Assembly: GCA_964648365.1 (NCBI GenBank) | Contig: CAZYLK010000006.1 | Location: 5,205-69,204 of the forward strand | Length of the DNA stretch: 64,000 nucleotides | Direction of reading: 5' to 3' | Source of the DNA: SURF-32 sp964648365 | Lineage (GTDB): Bacteria; Planctomycetota; Phycisphaerae; UBA1845 | In this document: piece after piece, positions 41,401 through 49,155 of the stretch | Layout of the letters: every line of letters starts with the position of its first letter | Position numbering within the stretch: position 1 is the first letter of the stretch | The notes under the pieces: generated by a model | Seen by the model: only the letters and a program-made list of their open reading frames with translations | The model's database searches: none | Told to the model about the DNA's origin: nothing | Position numbers and translations under genes: made by a program

Positions 41401-42429
41401 CGGCTGCTGAACCGTAATGATCGCATCGGTGAACCGGGTCACAACGCGGTTCGACTTTCCGGCGGCCACGGTGCCGGCGATGGAGTTACCCGTATCGGTC
41501 GCGGACACGCCGAGCCGGTAGGTGGCCGGCGTGACGTTGTCGGTGCGCCAGACGACGCGGCCGACGTTGCCGCTGCCGACGGCGATCTGCACGCCGCGCT
41601 GCTCCTCCGAGCAGCCGGCCGTATCCACGTCGGTATTCGGTTCGGTGCCGGGACAGGTGTCCGCACTGTTGCCGATGCCGTCGGCGTCGTAGTCGGTCGC
41701 GTCCTGGGTAGGCCCACAGCCGTTGGCGTCGACGGATTCACGCTCGTTGGGCGAGGTCGAGGGACAATTGTCGATGCCGTTTGCGACGCCGTCGCTGTCG
41801 CTGTCGCGGGCATCGTAACGGACAGCGAAGAGCCGCCACTGCACGTTTTCCGGCACCTTGCGACAGTCGAAGGTGACGCTGACCTGCTCGCCCGGCTCGA
41901 TCGAAAGGTCCGCAACCGGCTCCAGGAAGATCGGGTCCGGCGGATCCTCGACGACGACCAGGCCGGTCGTGGTGATCTTGAACGACTCGTTCCCGAGGGT
42001 GACGGTCAGACCGAGGCGGTAGTTGCCCGCGGAGCGCTCGGCCACCGGGAAGTCCACCGCCATGTTGATGCCCGGAGGCAGGTTCTGCTCGAACACCGCT
42101 TCAGGCCCGATCGGCGCGGCGCCGGGCGTGGTATCCGCCACGGGCACGTAATAAGCGTCGATGCTGGTCGGCTGCCCGTCAACGGTGTAGAGCAGGGAGA
42201 CGGCGTCGGCGCCGGAAATCGAAAAGTTGGATTGAAGATTGAGGATGGCACTTTTCGACTTCAGCTCATCGACGGTCTCGACGTTGTCGTTCGCAGACCC
42301 CTCGTTATCGTTGCCGCCTGGCTGCACCGGAATGCACGCGCCGGCCACCACCAGGGCGGTCACCACCGACGCAAGGGCCAGACCTCGAATGGCGCGCCCG
42401 TAAAGGGGGACACCTTGAGAATCAGTCAT
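38404..42429 (-). CDS. Large FG-GAP repeat lipoprotein with thrombospondin-3-like calcium motifs
   Basis: A 1341-residue protein. The signal ends in lipobox LVVAGAC, followed by an NDN-rich linker (GGNDNEGSANDN). The middle has Ig-like or cadherin-like segments and a calcium-binding stretch (DSDSDGVANGIDNCPSTSPN and DYDADGIGNSADTCPGTEPN), the thrombospondin type 3 signature. The last 800 residues are FG-GAP beta-propeller repeats with DLDGDGRDEFAV, DVDGDGIAELAFG, DFNRDGRNDFAIGAP, DFNGDGVGDLVVGSP, DVNGDGIDDLLVAAP and DVDGDGIADIIIGS, the integrin-alpha-like calcium loops. It is probably an outer-surface or periplasmic binding protein. The gene upstream on the same strand is over 650 bases away. 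Confidence 0.9.
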   Translation of the reverse strand: MTDSQGVPLYGRAIRGLALASVVTALVVAGACIPVQPGGNDNEGSANDNVETVDELKSKSAILNLQSNFSISGADAVSLLYTVDGQPTSIDAYYVPVADTTPGAAPIGPEAVFEQNLPPGINMAVDFPVAERSAGNYRLGLTVTLGNESFKITTTGLVVVEDPPDPIFLEPVADLSIEPGEQVSVTFDCRKVPENVQWRLFAVRYDARDSDSDGVANGIDNCPSTSPNERESVDANGCGPTQDATDYDADGIGNSADTCPGTEPNTDVDTAGCSEEQRGVQIAVGSGNVGRVVWRTDNVTPATYRLGVSATDTGNSIAGTVAAGKSNRVVTRFTDAIITVQQPPPAPKPPTLVFTAPSADVRTFLTEIVTTTFAATIREDGAEGSVSIFLDVDTTPNNGNEDFLLIGADPATVSLQISTEDIAEGTYAIGGTVVDNINDPVSAYAAGRLIVVKTPTLEVLAPNLGVTVQPGAEVDVEWDTNVPPTAGTVDVFYQRMDADGGLVEGEIEILPPSSTDVRSTVFSQDTSGIYQVFVRIRFNDPDVAELLVPAPTTVHVSGLPAIIWAGAPGVGLRGISAAIFEGVNVEDNAGTSFASPGDLDGDGRDEFAVLSRYGKPFFINPTGIGPGEAYMVYGRSTRYSGIYNLNSIGTSLLKGVSFSGIRTPEGSNETDGMTFVIPLPDVDGDGIAELAFGFPNTASRGHNISPFQDGVIDPDFLCTLEEEDQFLRGGLVIVSSKNRILGEPQSGGAPVIHLDLVGQLFTSSVAYGGYEELAFADNFSVDPETGECVGSCVMPNTDGALDSLTVWAGDMGFAPSLADDFITQYVLNGCAAGWGPCLTLCGGRQICQPSSPLLVPGAGFSGFYPDTAAVIEPIGARIIGIGIDDAFATSASVTIQTPGSDGELIVSAPNRVARGLLCCGGDVGTETGPEISGLGSTQISGAGVAYIFENRNLWEGSGGAMPPRPHQYVVGSPSHCDSVSGIARIDNIDATRIAGLEGDHISTLTGISDFNRDGRNDFAIGAPDANEGLGRLYIAFRREQAIEDDYVLEKLSLATDDPERLQGVLVVAATPDAFGSTITSGVDFNGDGVGDLVVGSPNANDGQGQIVIIFADSNLTSPQHGVLIETLLATGRAAIITGNALDADGNFGFNVANGGDVNGDGIDDLLVAAPYATPRIDPDPSDANDVLTTPGLDLDFDGLPDPIGDTFDLPGFDDTMAEAGLVYVIYGSDGDMNRFDLLGGTGILGVEALGSSAMRGFMIAGRRAGDHLGGGDAGDANMGGIDGKSGRGRSFGLSTAGDVDGDGIADIIIGSVLADPRRDSITGVGVQNGGEAYLIYGGQVP

Positions 42430-42635
42430 GGTTCTCGTACTCCATCAGGTCGAACAAACCGAGCCCGTCCCGTCTCGCACGGGTCGGAAGGCGTGTCAAA
42501 GCATCTACTGCCACCAAGCGGAGCGGGGAGCCATCGTCTGTTTTCGCACCGCGCGAAATCCCCCCGCGGGTCTGCGTAGCCGGCCCGTTATACGACTGCC
42601 CCAAGAGACCTGTCAACCGTAGTTGTCCTGACGCG

Positions 42636-42677
42636 ACCGCGCCACGACGCCCGCGCCCGCGGCCGACGACGACGGCG
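42636..42677. repeat. 42-base direct repeat, copy 1
   Basis: Starts ACCGCGCCACGACGCCCGCG and ends GACGACGACGGCG. It is identical to 42846-42887, 210 bases away, in the same orientation. Confidence 0.9.
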
Positions 42678-42845
42678 GCGACCGCCCGCGCCGGCGAGCA
42701 TAGAGAGCCGACCGGCGCGCGTGGCACGGGCATCCTGCCCGTGATGACCCGCTGCAGGACTTGCCCACGGCCTGGAGGTCGAACATCCGCCCGTGGAGAG
42801 GCCGCACCACGAGGGCCGCCGGCCTGCTCGCCCCATCACGCACCC

Positions 42846-42887
42846 ACCGCGCCACGACGCCCGCGCCCGCGGCCGACGACGACGGCG
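42846..42887. repeat. 42-base direct repeat, copy 2
   Basis: Identical to 42636-42677. The flanks diverge immediately on both sides. Confidence 0.9.
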
Positions 42888-43086
42888 ATACCCCGTGCCG
42901 GGCGCCGAGGCAGGCATCGGGGGAACATCAACCTAACAACCCAATTCGAGAAGCTCACGGCCCGGGGGGCGGGGCCGCCGCCGTCCGCCGGTTCGCGGGC
43001 GAGCGCCGCCGCCCGCGGAGCATGCGCAAGCCCGTGCCGATCTCACGGAGGGGAAGCGGGCGCTGCATCGACCGCCGCGGGCGGAA

Positions 43087-43998
43087 TCACTCCGGGCAGG
43101 CGATGCAGGAGAACCGGTCGACGTCGAAGACGGTGTTCGCCGCCACGCTCACCCGGGCGTAGTCGCCCGACTGGTTGTAGTCCCCGAGCAGGGACATCAG
43201 CCGGTTCACGTCGAGGAACCCGTAGCTCCCCACCGTCAGGTTCCCCGTCCCCACGACCGGGGCGTCGACCACGAGCGTGTTGGAGTCCTCGGGGTCGGCA
43301 CAGTCGTCGCAGGTCACGCTCCAGTGCCCGGAGCCGATCTTCGGGGCGCAGGTGAGCGTAATCGTGTCGCCAACCTGCGTGCCGGCGCTGATCGTATCGT
43401 TGGGGTCGACGAGGCCGTTGTTGACCAGGGCGACCCGGATCGTGACCGAACCGCGGATGGCGTTGCCGCTGCCGAGAATGAGCGTCTCGGCGCTGGGATA
43501 GAGAGAGGGTGTCAGCTCCATCACGAAGTTCGCGCCGAGGAGCGTACCCGTCCCGATGGTTTCGTACGTGTGACCCCCGGCAAAGTCGATGTGGCCGTCC
43601 TCGATCACGCCGTCCAGTTCAATCAGGCCGCCGCCCGTGAGCACGAGGCGATCGTTCCCCAGGTCGATGCGGGCGAACTCCGCGACCGAAAGGGCGCTCT
43701 TGCCTGCGATCGTCAAGTCGGCCGCGAGGGAGAGTTCGGCGCCCGCGCCGACGCCGTTGTTGCCCAGCGTAAGCGATTTGATGGTCACGTTATCACCGAG
43801 AATCGGATAGTGGGCCCCCACCAGATGCGGAATCGTCGCCGTGTCCTCACTATCGTCGGGGTATCCGCCTCCGGCTGAGTCCCAGTTACTGGCACTCTCC
43901 CAAGCGGTACCCGCACCATTCCAAGTGTAATCTGCCCCTGACGCAACGTTGAACGACAACGCAAGGACTGCAATGATCATGCTCTTCTTGCAGGACAT
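43087..43998 (-). CDS. Exported protein, NWD/GYP-type family, member D
   Basis: A 303-residue secreted protein. A signal peptide (MIIAVLALSFNVASGA) leads into DYTWNGAGTAWESASNWDSA and GYPDDSEDTATIP, an opening shared with the genes at 47644, 48131 and 49156. The body is beta-rich (VTIKSLTLGNNG, AADLTIAGKSAL) like right-handed beta-helix autotransporter or planctomycete surface proteins. The C-terminal half matches the gene at 48131 (LTCAPKIGSG, LVVDAPVVGTGNLTVGSYGFLDVNR) but ends with its own DYNQSGDYARVSV, which resembles a dockerin-like calcium loop. GGAG lies seven bases before the ATG. Function is unknown. Confidence 0.75.
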   Translation of the reverse strand: MSCKKSMIIAVLALSFNVASGADYTWNGAGTAWESASNWDSAGGGYPDDSEDTATIPHLVGAHYPILGDNVTIKSLTLGNNGVGAGAELSLAADLTIAGKSALSVAEFARIDLGNDRLVLTGGGLIELDGVIEDGHIDFAGGHTYETIGTGTLLGANFVMELTPSLYPSAETLILGSGNAIRGSVTIRVALVNNGLVDPNDTISAGTQVGDTITLTCAPKIGSGHWSVTCDDCADPEDSNTLVVDAPVVGTGNLTVGSYGFLDVNRLMSLLGDYNQSGDYARVSVAANTVFDVDRFSCIACPE

Positions 43999-44045
43999 AC
44001 GGCTTCTCCAATTCCGTTACAGCTTGAGATCAAGTTCGCGTGGGA

Positions 44046-45827
44046 TCAATCTACAAAAACTGTGCGTTTCCCTGAGGGCTCAGAACATAAGCGCCGACCA
44101 TTGCTGTCTTCCACCTTGGCGACGTGGCATTCATAGTTGCCCTTCGGCAGCGCCTTGAAATTGAGGCGTGCAAACAGGTCGTCCCCGACCGTGGCGGACT
44201 TTCGCACGGAGTCACGGCGACCGTCGCACCGCACGGTCACGCGCCCTTGCGGCACCATCGCCCACACGGTCGATCTGAGCTTGCCCTTGCGCACTGACAG
44301 ATCGTGGCGTTGCACAGCTTCGCACGCGCCGCAGTACAGCTTGATCAGATAGGCGTCATGCTGCCCGTTAGAGCGGCCGGCGTCCACGCCGATACTTGGG
44401 TCGAAGTCCATGTTCAGAGACAGGAAGTCACCCGCAATAAGGACACTCTTGCTAGTATCTATCGCGAGCCTCCTCGCATGGTCGCTCAGTTCTCCGCCCC
44501 ACGTACGGGCATCCAGGTATCTTCCGTCGAGGCCATAGCGGGCAACGTAGGCGTCAAAACCACCTGCGGATGCCCGCACGTCCTCGCCGTCGTCCGGGTC
44601 GAAGTCCACGGCGTTCTGGAAGTTGCCCCCCAAGATCAGTGAGCCATCGAAGCCGATCGTCAGGCCGGAGTCGATGCCCTGACCGCCAACCGTGACGGCC
44701 CAGCGGTAGGTTCCGTTCGCCGCAAGACTGATAAGAAACATATCCGAGAACCCGGCCGACCGCCGCAGGTCGCCCCGGCCGAATTCGTCGAAGTCCACTA
44801 TGTCGACAAAGGCTCCGGTCACGTACACCGTGTCATCGTCACCAACAACCACATCCCAGGCGTGATCCAGATCCTCTAACCCCCCAGCCGTATACGTCCA
44901 GCGGTAATCCCCGTCGGCACTGAGCGTGGTCACAAACAGATCGCTTTCACCATGAGAGTGGCGAACATCTCCTTTTCCGGTCGGGTCGAAATCGACGGTC
45001 CGACGGAAACGCCCTGCGACAAGGATGTCGCCTTCCCCGTTCGCCGTCACGCAAAGTGGAACATCGGTCTCCGCGCCGCCCCAGGCGCGAGCCCACAGAA
45101 AGTCGCCGCGGGACGAATACTTGGCCACAAATACGTCGGTTGCGCCGTTAGAGGTGAGCTTCTCCCGCGCGCGCCCGGGGTCGAAGTCCACCGTCTCTCG
45201 AAACCATCCTACGCAAATGATATCCCCCATCGGGTCGATGACTACGTCCGTGCCGAACTCGTTCAACGAGCCGCCGGCCGTCACGGTCCACCGATAAGAG
45301 CCATCCGTGTCGAACACCGTCAGGAAGAAATCGCTCTCGTCGGTCGCCGACCGGCGGCTGTCTCGCGACTTCGTCGGATCAAAGTCCACCTTGCCGCCAA
45401 AACTGCCCATCACCGCGACGCGCCCATCCCGCTCGAAAACACCATGGGCCCCGGCGTAGCCGCGCCCGCCCCCGGCGGAAGCCGTCCATCGGTGGACGCC
45501 GGCGGGTGAGAAACTGGAAACGAAGGAGCCGCCGAACTCATGCGGCGCCTTGCGAATCTGCTTTTCCGGGCCGGGATCAAAGTCCACCTTCCCGGTAAAG
45601 TCACCTGCGGAGTAACTGTTCCCCGCGTCGTCAACAGCGATAGCCCTCGCCGCGTCGAACCCTTCCCCGCCCGCCGGAGCGCTCCAACCGTATTCCAGGT
45701 GCGCGCACGGGCCGTCGCCGGTCGCAGCGCCCGCGGTGGGAACTGCCCCCCCGTCAGTAGGGCGTGCAACCGCCGCAGCCGCGACGGCAAGCGTCAAAAC
45801 CACAACCACACTGCGCCGTCCGTGCAT
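44046..45827 (-). CDS. Exported SBBP-like beta-propeller repeat protein, copy 2
   Basis: A 593-residue protein with signal peptide (MHGRRSVVVVLTLAVAAAAVARP) and eight or so repeats of about 55-60 residues. Each carries a VDFDPG or VDFDE loop, an AxxF or SDxF strand and YRWTVTAGG, typical of SBBP/beta-propeller repeats. The C-terminal 90 residues are a separate beta-sandwich-like module (RGKVTVRC-like and GNYECHVAKVEDSNGRRLCS), with paired Cys. It is a close paralogue of the next gene. The ATG at 45827 was chosen because GGAGGTG lies seven bases upstream; the longer frame is the shadow of the neighbour's 3' end. Confidence 0.85.
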   Translation of the reverse strand: MHGRRSVVVVLTLAVAAAAVARPTDGGAVPTAGAATGDGPCAHLEYGWSAPAGGEGFDAARAIAVDDAGNSYSAGDFTGKVDFDPGPEKQIRKAPHEFGGSFVSSFSPAGVHRWTASAGGGRGYAGAHGVFERDGRVAVMGSFGGKVDFDPTKSRDSRRSATDESDFFLTVFDTDGSYRWTVTAGGSLNEFGTDVVIDPMGDIICVGWFRETVDFDPGRAREKLTSNGATDVFVAKYSSRGDFLWARAWGGAETDVPLCVTANGEGDILVAGRFRRTVDFDPTGKGDVRHSHGESDLFVTTLSADGDYRWTYTAGGLEDLDHAWDVVVGDDDTVYVTGAFVDIVDFDEFGRGDLRRSAGFSDMFLISLAANGTYRWAVTVGGQGIDSGLTIGFDGSLILGGNFQNAVDFDPDDGEDVRASAGGFDAYVARYGLDGRYLDARTWGGELSDHARRLAIDTSKSVLIAGDFLSLNMDFDPSIGVDAGRSNGQHDAYLIKLYCGACEAVQRHDLSVRKGKLRSTVWAMVPQGRVTVRCDGRRDSVRKSATVGDDLFARLNFKALPKGNYECHVAKVEDSNGRRLCSEPSGKRTVFVD

Positions 45828-45876
45828 GATATCGCACCTCCAGTCCCGTTCGACTTCGAAGTCAGTGGCCATTCCT

Positions 45877-47601
45877 TCAGTCGATGCTGATATTGCGAAC
45901 TCCTGAAGGCTGCGAACAAAGCCGCTGCCCGTCGGCAGCCTCGACTTTGGCGACGTGGCATTCATAGTCACCCTTACGGGCATCCTTGAACCTGATGTCT
46001 GCAACAAAGTCCCCCCGGACGGCGCCAGTTTTTCGGAGTAGGCCCTGGCGCGACTCGCACTCGACGGTCACGCGCCCGCGCGGCGCCAGCGCCCACACTC
46101 GCGAAAAGAGTTTGTCCTTCCTGAGAGAGAGATCGTGCCGCTCGATGGCTTCGCAGGAGCCGCAGAAGAGCTTGACCACGTAGGCGTCGTCCTGACCATT
46201 GGAATCACCCGGGTCGATGCCGATGCCAGGATCGAAGTCCATACTCAAGGACTCGAACTCGCCGGCCACGAGCACGTTGCCATCGCGGTCGACCGCCAGC
46301 CCCCGGGCGGCATCCGACAATTCGCCGCCGAAGGTTCGCGCGCCTGCGTAGCTGCCGTCGAGCAGGTAGCGCGCGACGAAAGCGTCCCACACCCCCGACG
46401 ACGTGCGCACGTCTTCACGCTCGCCGGGATCGAAGTCCACATCCTTGCTGAAACCACCTGCAATCAGGAGGGAGCCGTCGAGCGCGATCGTCCAGCCGAA
46501 ATCGATGCTCGGCCCGCCGACTGTGACGCCCCAGCGATAGTCACCATCGTCAGTCAGGCTGATGAGGAAGATGTCCGAGAACCCCGCCGACCGCCGCACG
46601 TCACCTTGGCCGAACTCGTCGAAGTCGACAGTCTGTTCAAAGGAACCTGTGACGTAGATGTTGTTGTCGTCACCGGCGACGACATCCAGTGCATGGTCGA
46701 GATCGTCAGCGCCTCCTGCCGTATACGTCCACAGGTAGTCCCCCTCGGCACTGAGCCTAGTCACGAACAGGTCGCTCTCGCCGTGAGACTGCCGCACGTC
46801 TCCCGTTCCCCGCGGGTCGAAGTCGACCGTCTCCCGGAAGTGGCCCCCGACGATGACATCGCCATTCGGCGCAGTCGTCACGCTGTATGGAACATCAGTT
46901 TCCGCGCCGCCCCAGCTTCGAGCCCAGAGGAAATCTCCGCGCGAAGTGTACTTGACGACGAATGCGTCAGACTCTCCGTTCGCCCGCAGCTTTTCCCGGC
47001 CGCGCCCGGGATCGAAGTCCACGGTCTCGTTGAAAGAGCCGACACAGATGATGTCCCCAGTGTGATCTATGACGACATCCCTGCCAAATTCCGTAGAGGG
47101 GCCTCCTACGGTCACGGTCCACCGGTAGTCGCCGTTCGTCTTGAAAGTCGTCAGGAACATGTCACCCGACGGTGAACGTCGGGTGTCCCGCGACGGACCG
47201 GGATCAAAGTCCACTTTGCCGAGGAACGGCCCGATGATGGCTACCACGCCACCTTGAACCGACACGCCGTGAGCCGAGGCGTGGCCGTCGCGGCCGCCGG
47301 CAGATGCAGTCCAACGGTGGCGCCCGTCCGGCGACAGGCTGGAGAGAAAGGAGCCGCCGAACTCATGGGGCGCTTTGCGAACCTGCTTTTCCGGGCCGGG
47401 ATCAAAGTCCACCTTACCTGTGAAGATGCCCACCGAGTAACTGTTTCCGTCCTCGTCGACCGCGATCGAGTAGGCGGCGTCGAACCCCGACCCGCCGGCG
47501 GGGGCGCTCCAGCCGTATTCCAAGTGTGGGCATGGCCCGTCCCCCGCTGCGGTTGCAACAGCGAGCATCAACACCACAACTATAGTGCCCCGTCCAAGCA
47601 T
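45877..47601 (-). CDS. Exported SBBP-like beta-propeller repeat protein, copy 1
   Basis: A 574-residue paralogue of the gene at 44046-45827. It has signal peptide MLGRGTIVVVLMLAVATAAG, the shared opening DGPCPHLEYGWSAPAGG, repeats such as GKVDFDPGPEKQVRKAPHEF, FSETVDFDPG-like loops and DYRWTVTVGG, and the same Cys-paired C-terminal module ending CSQPSGVRNISID. The ATG at 47601 lies nine bases after GGAGG; the 14 codons before it have no signal. Copy 2 differs in length mainly by its Ala/Thr-rich N-terminal linker. Likely a surface adhesin or binding propeller. Confidence 0.85.
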   Translation of the reverse strand: MLGRGTIVVVLMLAVATAAGDGPCPHLEYGWSAPAGGSGFDAAYSIAVDEDGNSYSVGIFTGKVDFDPGPEKQVRKAPHEFGGSFLSSLSPDGRHRWTASAGGRDGHASAHGVSVQGGVVAIIGPFLGKVDFDPGPSRDTRRSPSGDMFLTTFKTNGDYRWTVTVGGPSTEFGRDVVIDHTGDIICVGSFNETVDFDPGRGREKLRANGESDAFVVKYTSRGDFLWARSWGGAETDVPYSVTTAPNGDVIVGGHFRETVDFDPRGTGDVRQSHGESDLFVTRLSAEGDYLWTYTAGGADDLDHALDVVAGDDNNIYVTGSFEQTVDFDEFGQGDVRRSAGFSDIFLISLTDDGDYRWGVTVGGPSIDFGWTIALDGSLLIAGGFSKDVDFDPGEREDVRTSSGVWDAFVARYLLDGSYAGARTFGGELSDAARGLAVDRDGNVLVAGEFESLSMDFDPGIGIDPGDSNGQDDAYVVKLFCGSCEAIERHDLSLRKDKLFSRVWALAPRGRVTVECESRQGLLRKTGAVRGDFVADIRFKDARKGDYECHVAKVEAADGQRLCSQPSGVRNISID

Positions 47602-47643
47602 AATGGCATACCTCCTGCCACTGCGTCGCTTCCGACATACCAC

Positions 47644-48093
47644 TCAGTCGCCCAGCGTATCGAGCGCGTTATCGCCGGACGGCGTTTCCAGATGCTCGAT
47701 GAGCGTGTCTTCGGTGCGCGAATTGACGACGACGTACGTGGACCTGATGTAGGCGTTAGCGCCTTCCCCCTTGAGCTTGACGCTGCCCTCGAAACGGGCC
47801 TCGCCACAGGTCAGGGTATACCCGTTCAGATCAAGCTTGTGTCCGTCGCCGATGAACAGGCTGATGACGGTCACGTCGTCGGAGTCGAGCTTCACCGTCT
47901 CTTCCGGGTTGACGTCGTCGATTACGGCTGAGTCGTTCGCCCCCGGGGGGGCGTCCTCAACCCAGTTGTCGCCATTGCTCCAGTTCTTGTTTCCGCCGTC
48001 GCCGTTCCAATGAATCACGGCTGCCATTACGGACTGCCCCGCCAGGGCCGTGCCGGCCACAAGAAGCACATGTCTGCGATCGCATCGTCTCAT
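47644..48093 (-). CDS. Exported protein, NWD/GYP-type family, member C (short)
   Basis: A 149-residue secreted protein (signal MRRCDRRHVLLVAGTALAGQSVMA) with the shared opening VIHWNGDGGNKNWSNGDNWV. The middle IGDGHKLDLNGYTLTCGEARFEG and the end TYVVVNSRTEDTLIEHLETPS match the gene at 49156 (SLFIGDGHGIQLDYDIVVTTG, ILVNSESPTEITTDDN). The ATG at 48093 was chosen for the signal peptide; the frame upstream is a shadow. It looks like a one-repeat version of members B and D. Confidence 0.75.
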   Translation of the reverse strand: MRRCDRRHVLLVAGTALAGQSVMAAVIHWNGDGGNKNWSNGDNWVEDAPPGANDSAVIDDVNPEETVKLDSDDVTVISLFIGDGHKLDLNGYTLTCGEARFEGSVKLKGEGANAYIRSTYVVVNSRTEDTLIEHLETPSGDNALDTLGD

Positions 48094-48130
48094 AATCGGC
48101 TCCGCCACATACAGACCGTCAATCGTCGCG

Positions 48131-49117
48131 CTAACTATTGTCGGGGCAGTCAAGCATCGTACTATGATCTGCTTCAAAGTAGATGCCGGCGGTGACCCCC
48201 AACTTGCCGCCGCGCTTGAGCTTAAGATCACCTGCCCCGTTTCCCTCGGAAGAGTACGGGTGATGAACCATCACATGGTGGCGATTGACCTGAAGTTTGC
48301 CGTAGGGACCGACAAGCAGGTCACCCCATCCCGCGAAGGCGCAGTCGACGATAAACAAGGACGGATCCTGGGCGGTGCCGCCGTCGACGCTGATCAGCCC
48401 GGCGCCACTCTTCGGGTGGCAGGTCAGCCGGATCGTTCCGCGAGCGCTCTCGTTCTTGCTCGTGTACATGGGACCATGCGCGAAGAGGATCGTATCGAAG
48501 GTAAATGACCCCTTGACACTGACGGTGTCTGCGATCACCAGCGTCTCGGGGGTATCATCCTGCGCGGCCACTTCTCCAGTGACCACCGCCTCCGTGTCCG
48601 CCAGCAGCGTGCCGCCGCCCTCTATTGACACCGTGTTTCCCTCGCCGACGACCAGACGCGGCGCGCTCGCCCCGGTCCCAACCGCAAAGGTCATTTCTCC
48701 GGCCACGGTGGCAATCCCGCCGCCCAGCAACCACAATTGCGAGTTCTGCTGGAGCTTGATGGAGGTGTTGCTCCCCCCAGAGAGGGAGAGTCCGTCGCGG
48801 GCCGTGATCTTAAGCACGCGGGATCCGCTGGACACAGACTCGAAGATGAGTTCGTCCTCGCCGGATGAATAGGCGGAAATCGTCAGCGACGCGATTGTCA
48901 CTTCCGCGGCGTCAAATATCGGATACGACGCGGACCCCGGAATCGTGACTGTATCGCTATTGCCGTACTGCCCAGGATAACCGGCGTTGTCCCAGTTGTC
49001 CGCGTTTGTCCAATTGTCGTCGCTGCCTCCGGCCGTCCACGTGTAATCCGTCGCATACGCGCCGGCGCACAGCAGCGATCCGGCGACGCAAGACCGCCAC
49101 ATTCGTCGTCGATCCAT
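48131..49117 (-). CDS. Exported protein, NWD/GYP-type family, member B
   Basis: A 328-residue secreted protein. The signal (MDRRRMWRSCVAGSLLCAGAYA) is followed by TDYTWTAGGSDDNWTNADNWDNAGYPG and the beta-rich family body. The C-terminal third has GTIRLTCHPKSGAGLISVDGG and GDLLVGPYGKLQVNRHHV, matched in member D. Start 49117 has GGAGG seven bases upstream and removes seven residues from the longest frame. No repeat anchor or C-terminal sorting signal is seen. Function is unknown. Confidence 0.75.
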   Translation of the reverse strand: MDRRRMWRSCVAGSLLCAGAYATDYTWTAGGSDDNWTNADNWDNAGYPGQYGNSDTVTIPGSASYPIFDAAEVTIASLTISAYSSGEDELIFESVSSGSRVLKITARDGLSLSGGSNTSIKLQQNSQLWLLGGGIATVAGEMTFAVGTGASAPRLVVGEGNTVSIEGGGTLLADTEAVVTGEVAAQDDTPETLVIADTVSVKGSFTFDTILFAHGPMYTSKNESARGTIRLTCHPKSGAGLISVDGGTAQDPSLFIVDCAFAGWGDLLVGPYGKLQVNRHHVMVHHPYSSEGNGAGDLKLKRGGKLGVTAGIYFEADHSTMLDCPDNS

Positions 49118-49155
49118 CTCGAAGCCCTCCGCACACAAATAAGGAAGGATAGCGA

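Larger units (their letters stand above)
42430..43086. other. Repeat-bearing intergenic region
   Basis: About 650 bases without a gene. It contains two copies of a 42-base direct repeat and a perfect 8-base palindrome (42725-42743, CACGGGCA and TGCCCGTG around TCC). In one minus-strand frame the palindrome region reads GHHGQDARATR, a peptide I recognise as a common product of dispersed repeats. A TTGACA lies on the minus strand at 42494-42499, 65 bases before the lipoprotein start, but no matching -10 box is seen. Confidence 0.6.

Noticed and set aside
38629..42579. Plus-strand open frame of 1316 codons antisense to the FG-GAP lipoprotein
   Set aside because: Same compositional artefact; the minus-strand gene has lipobox, calcium loops and terminator.
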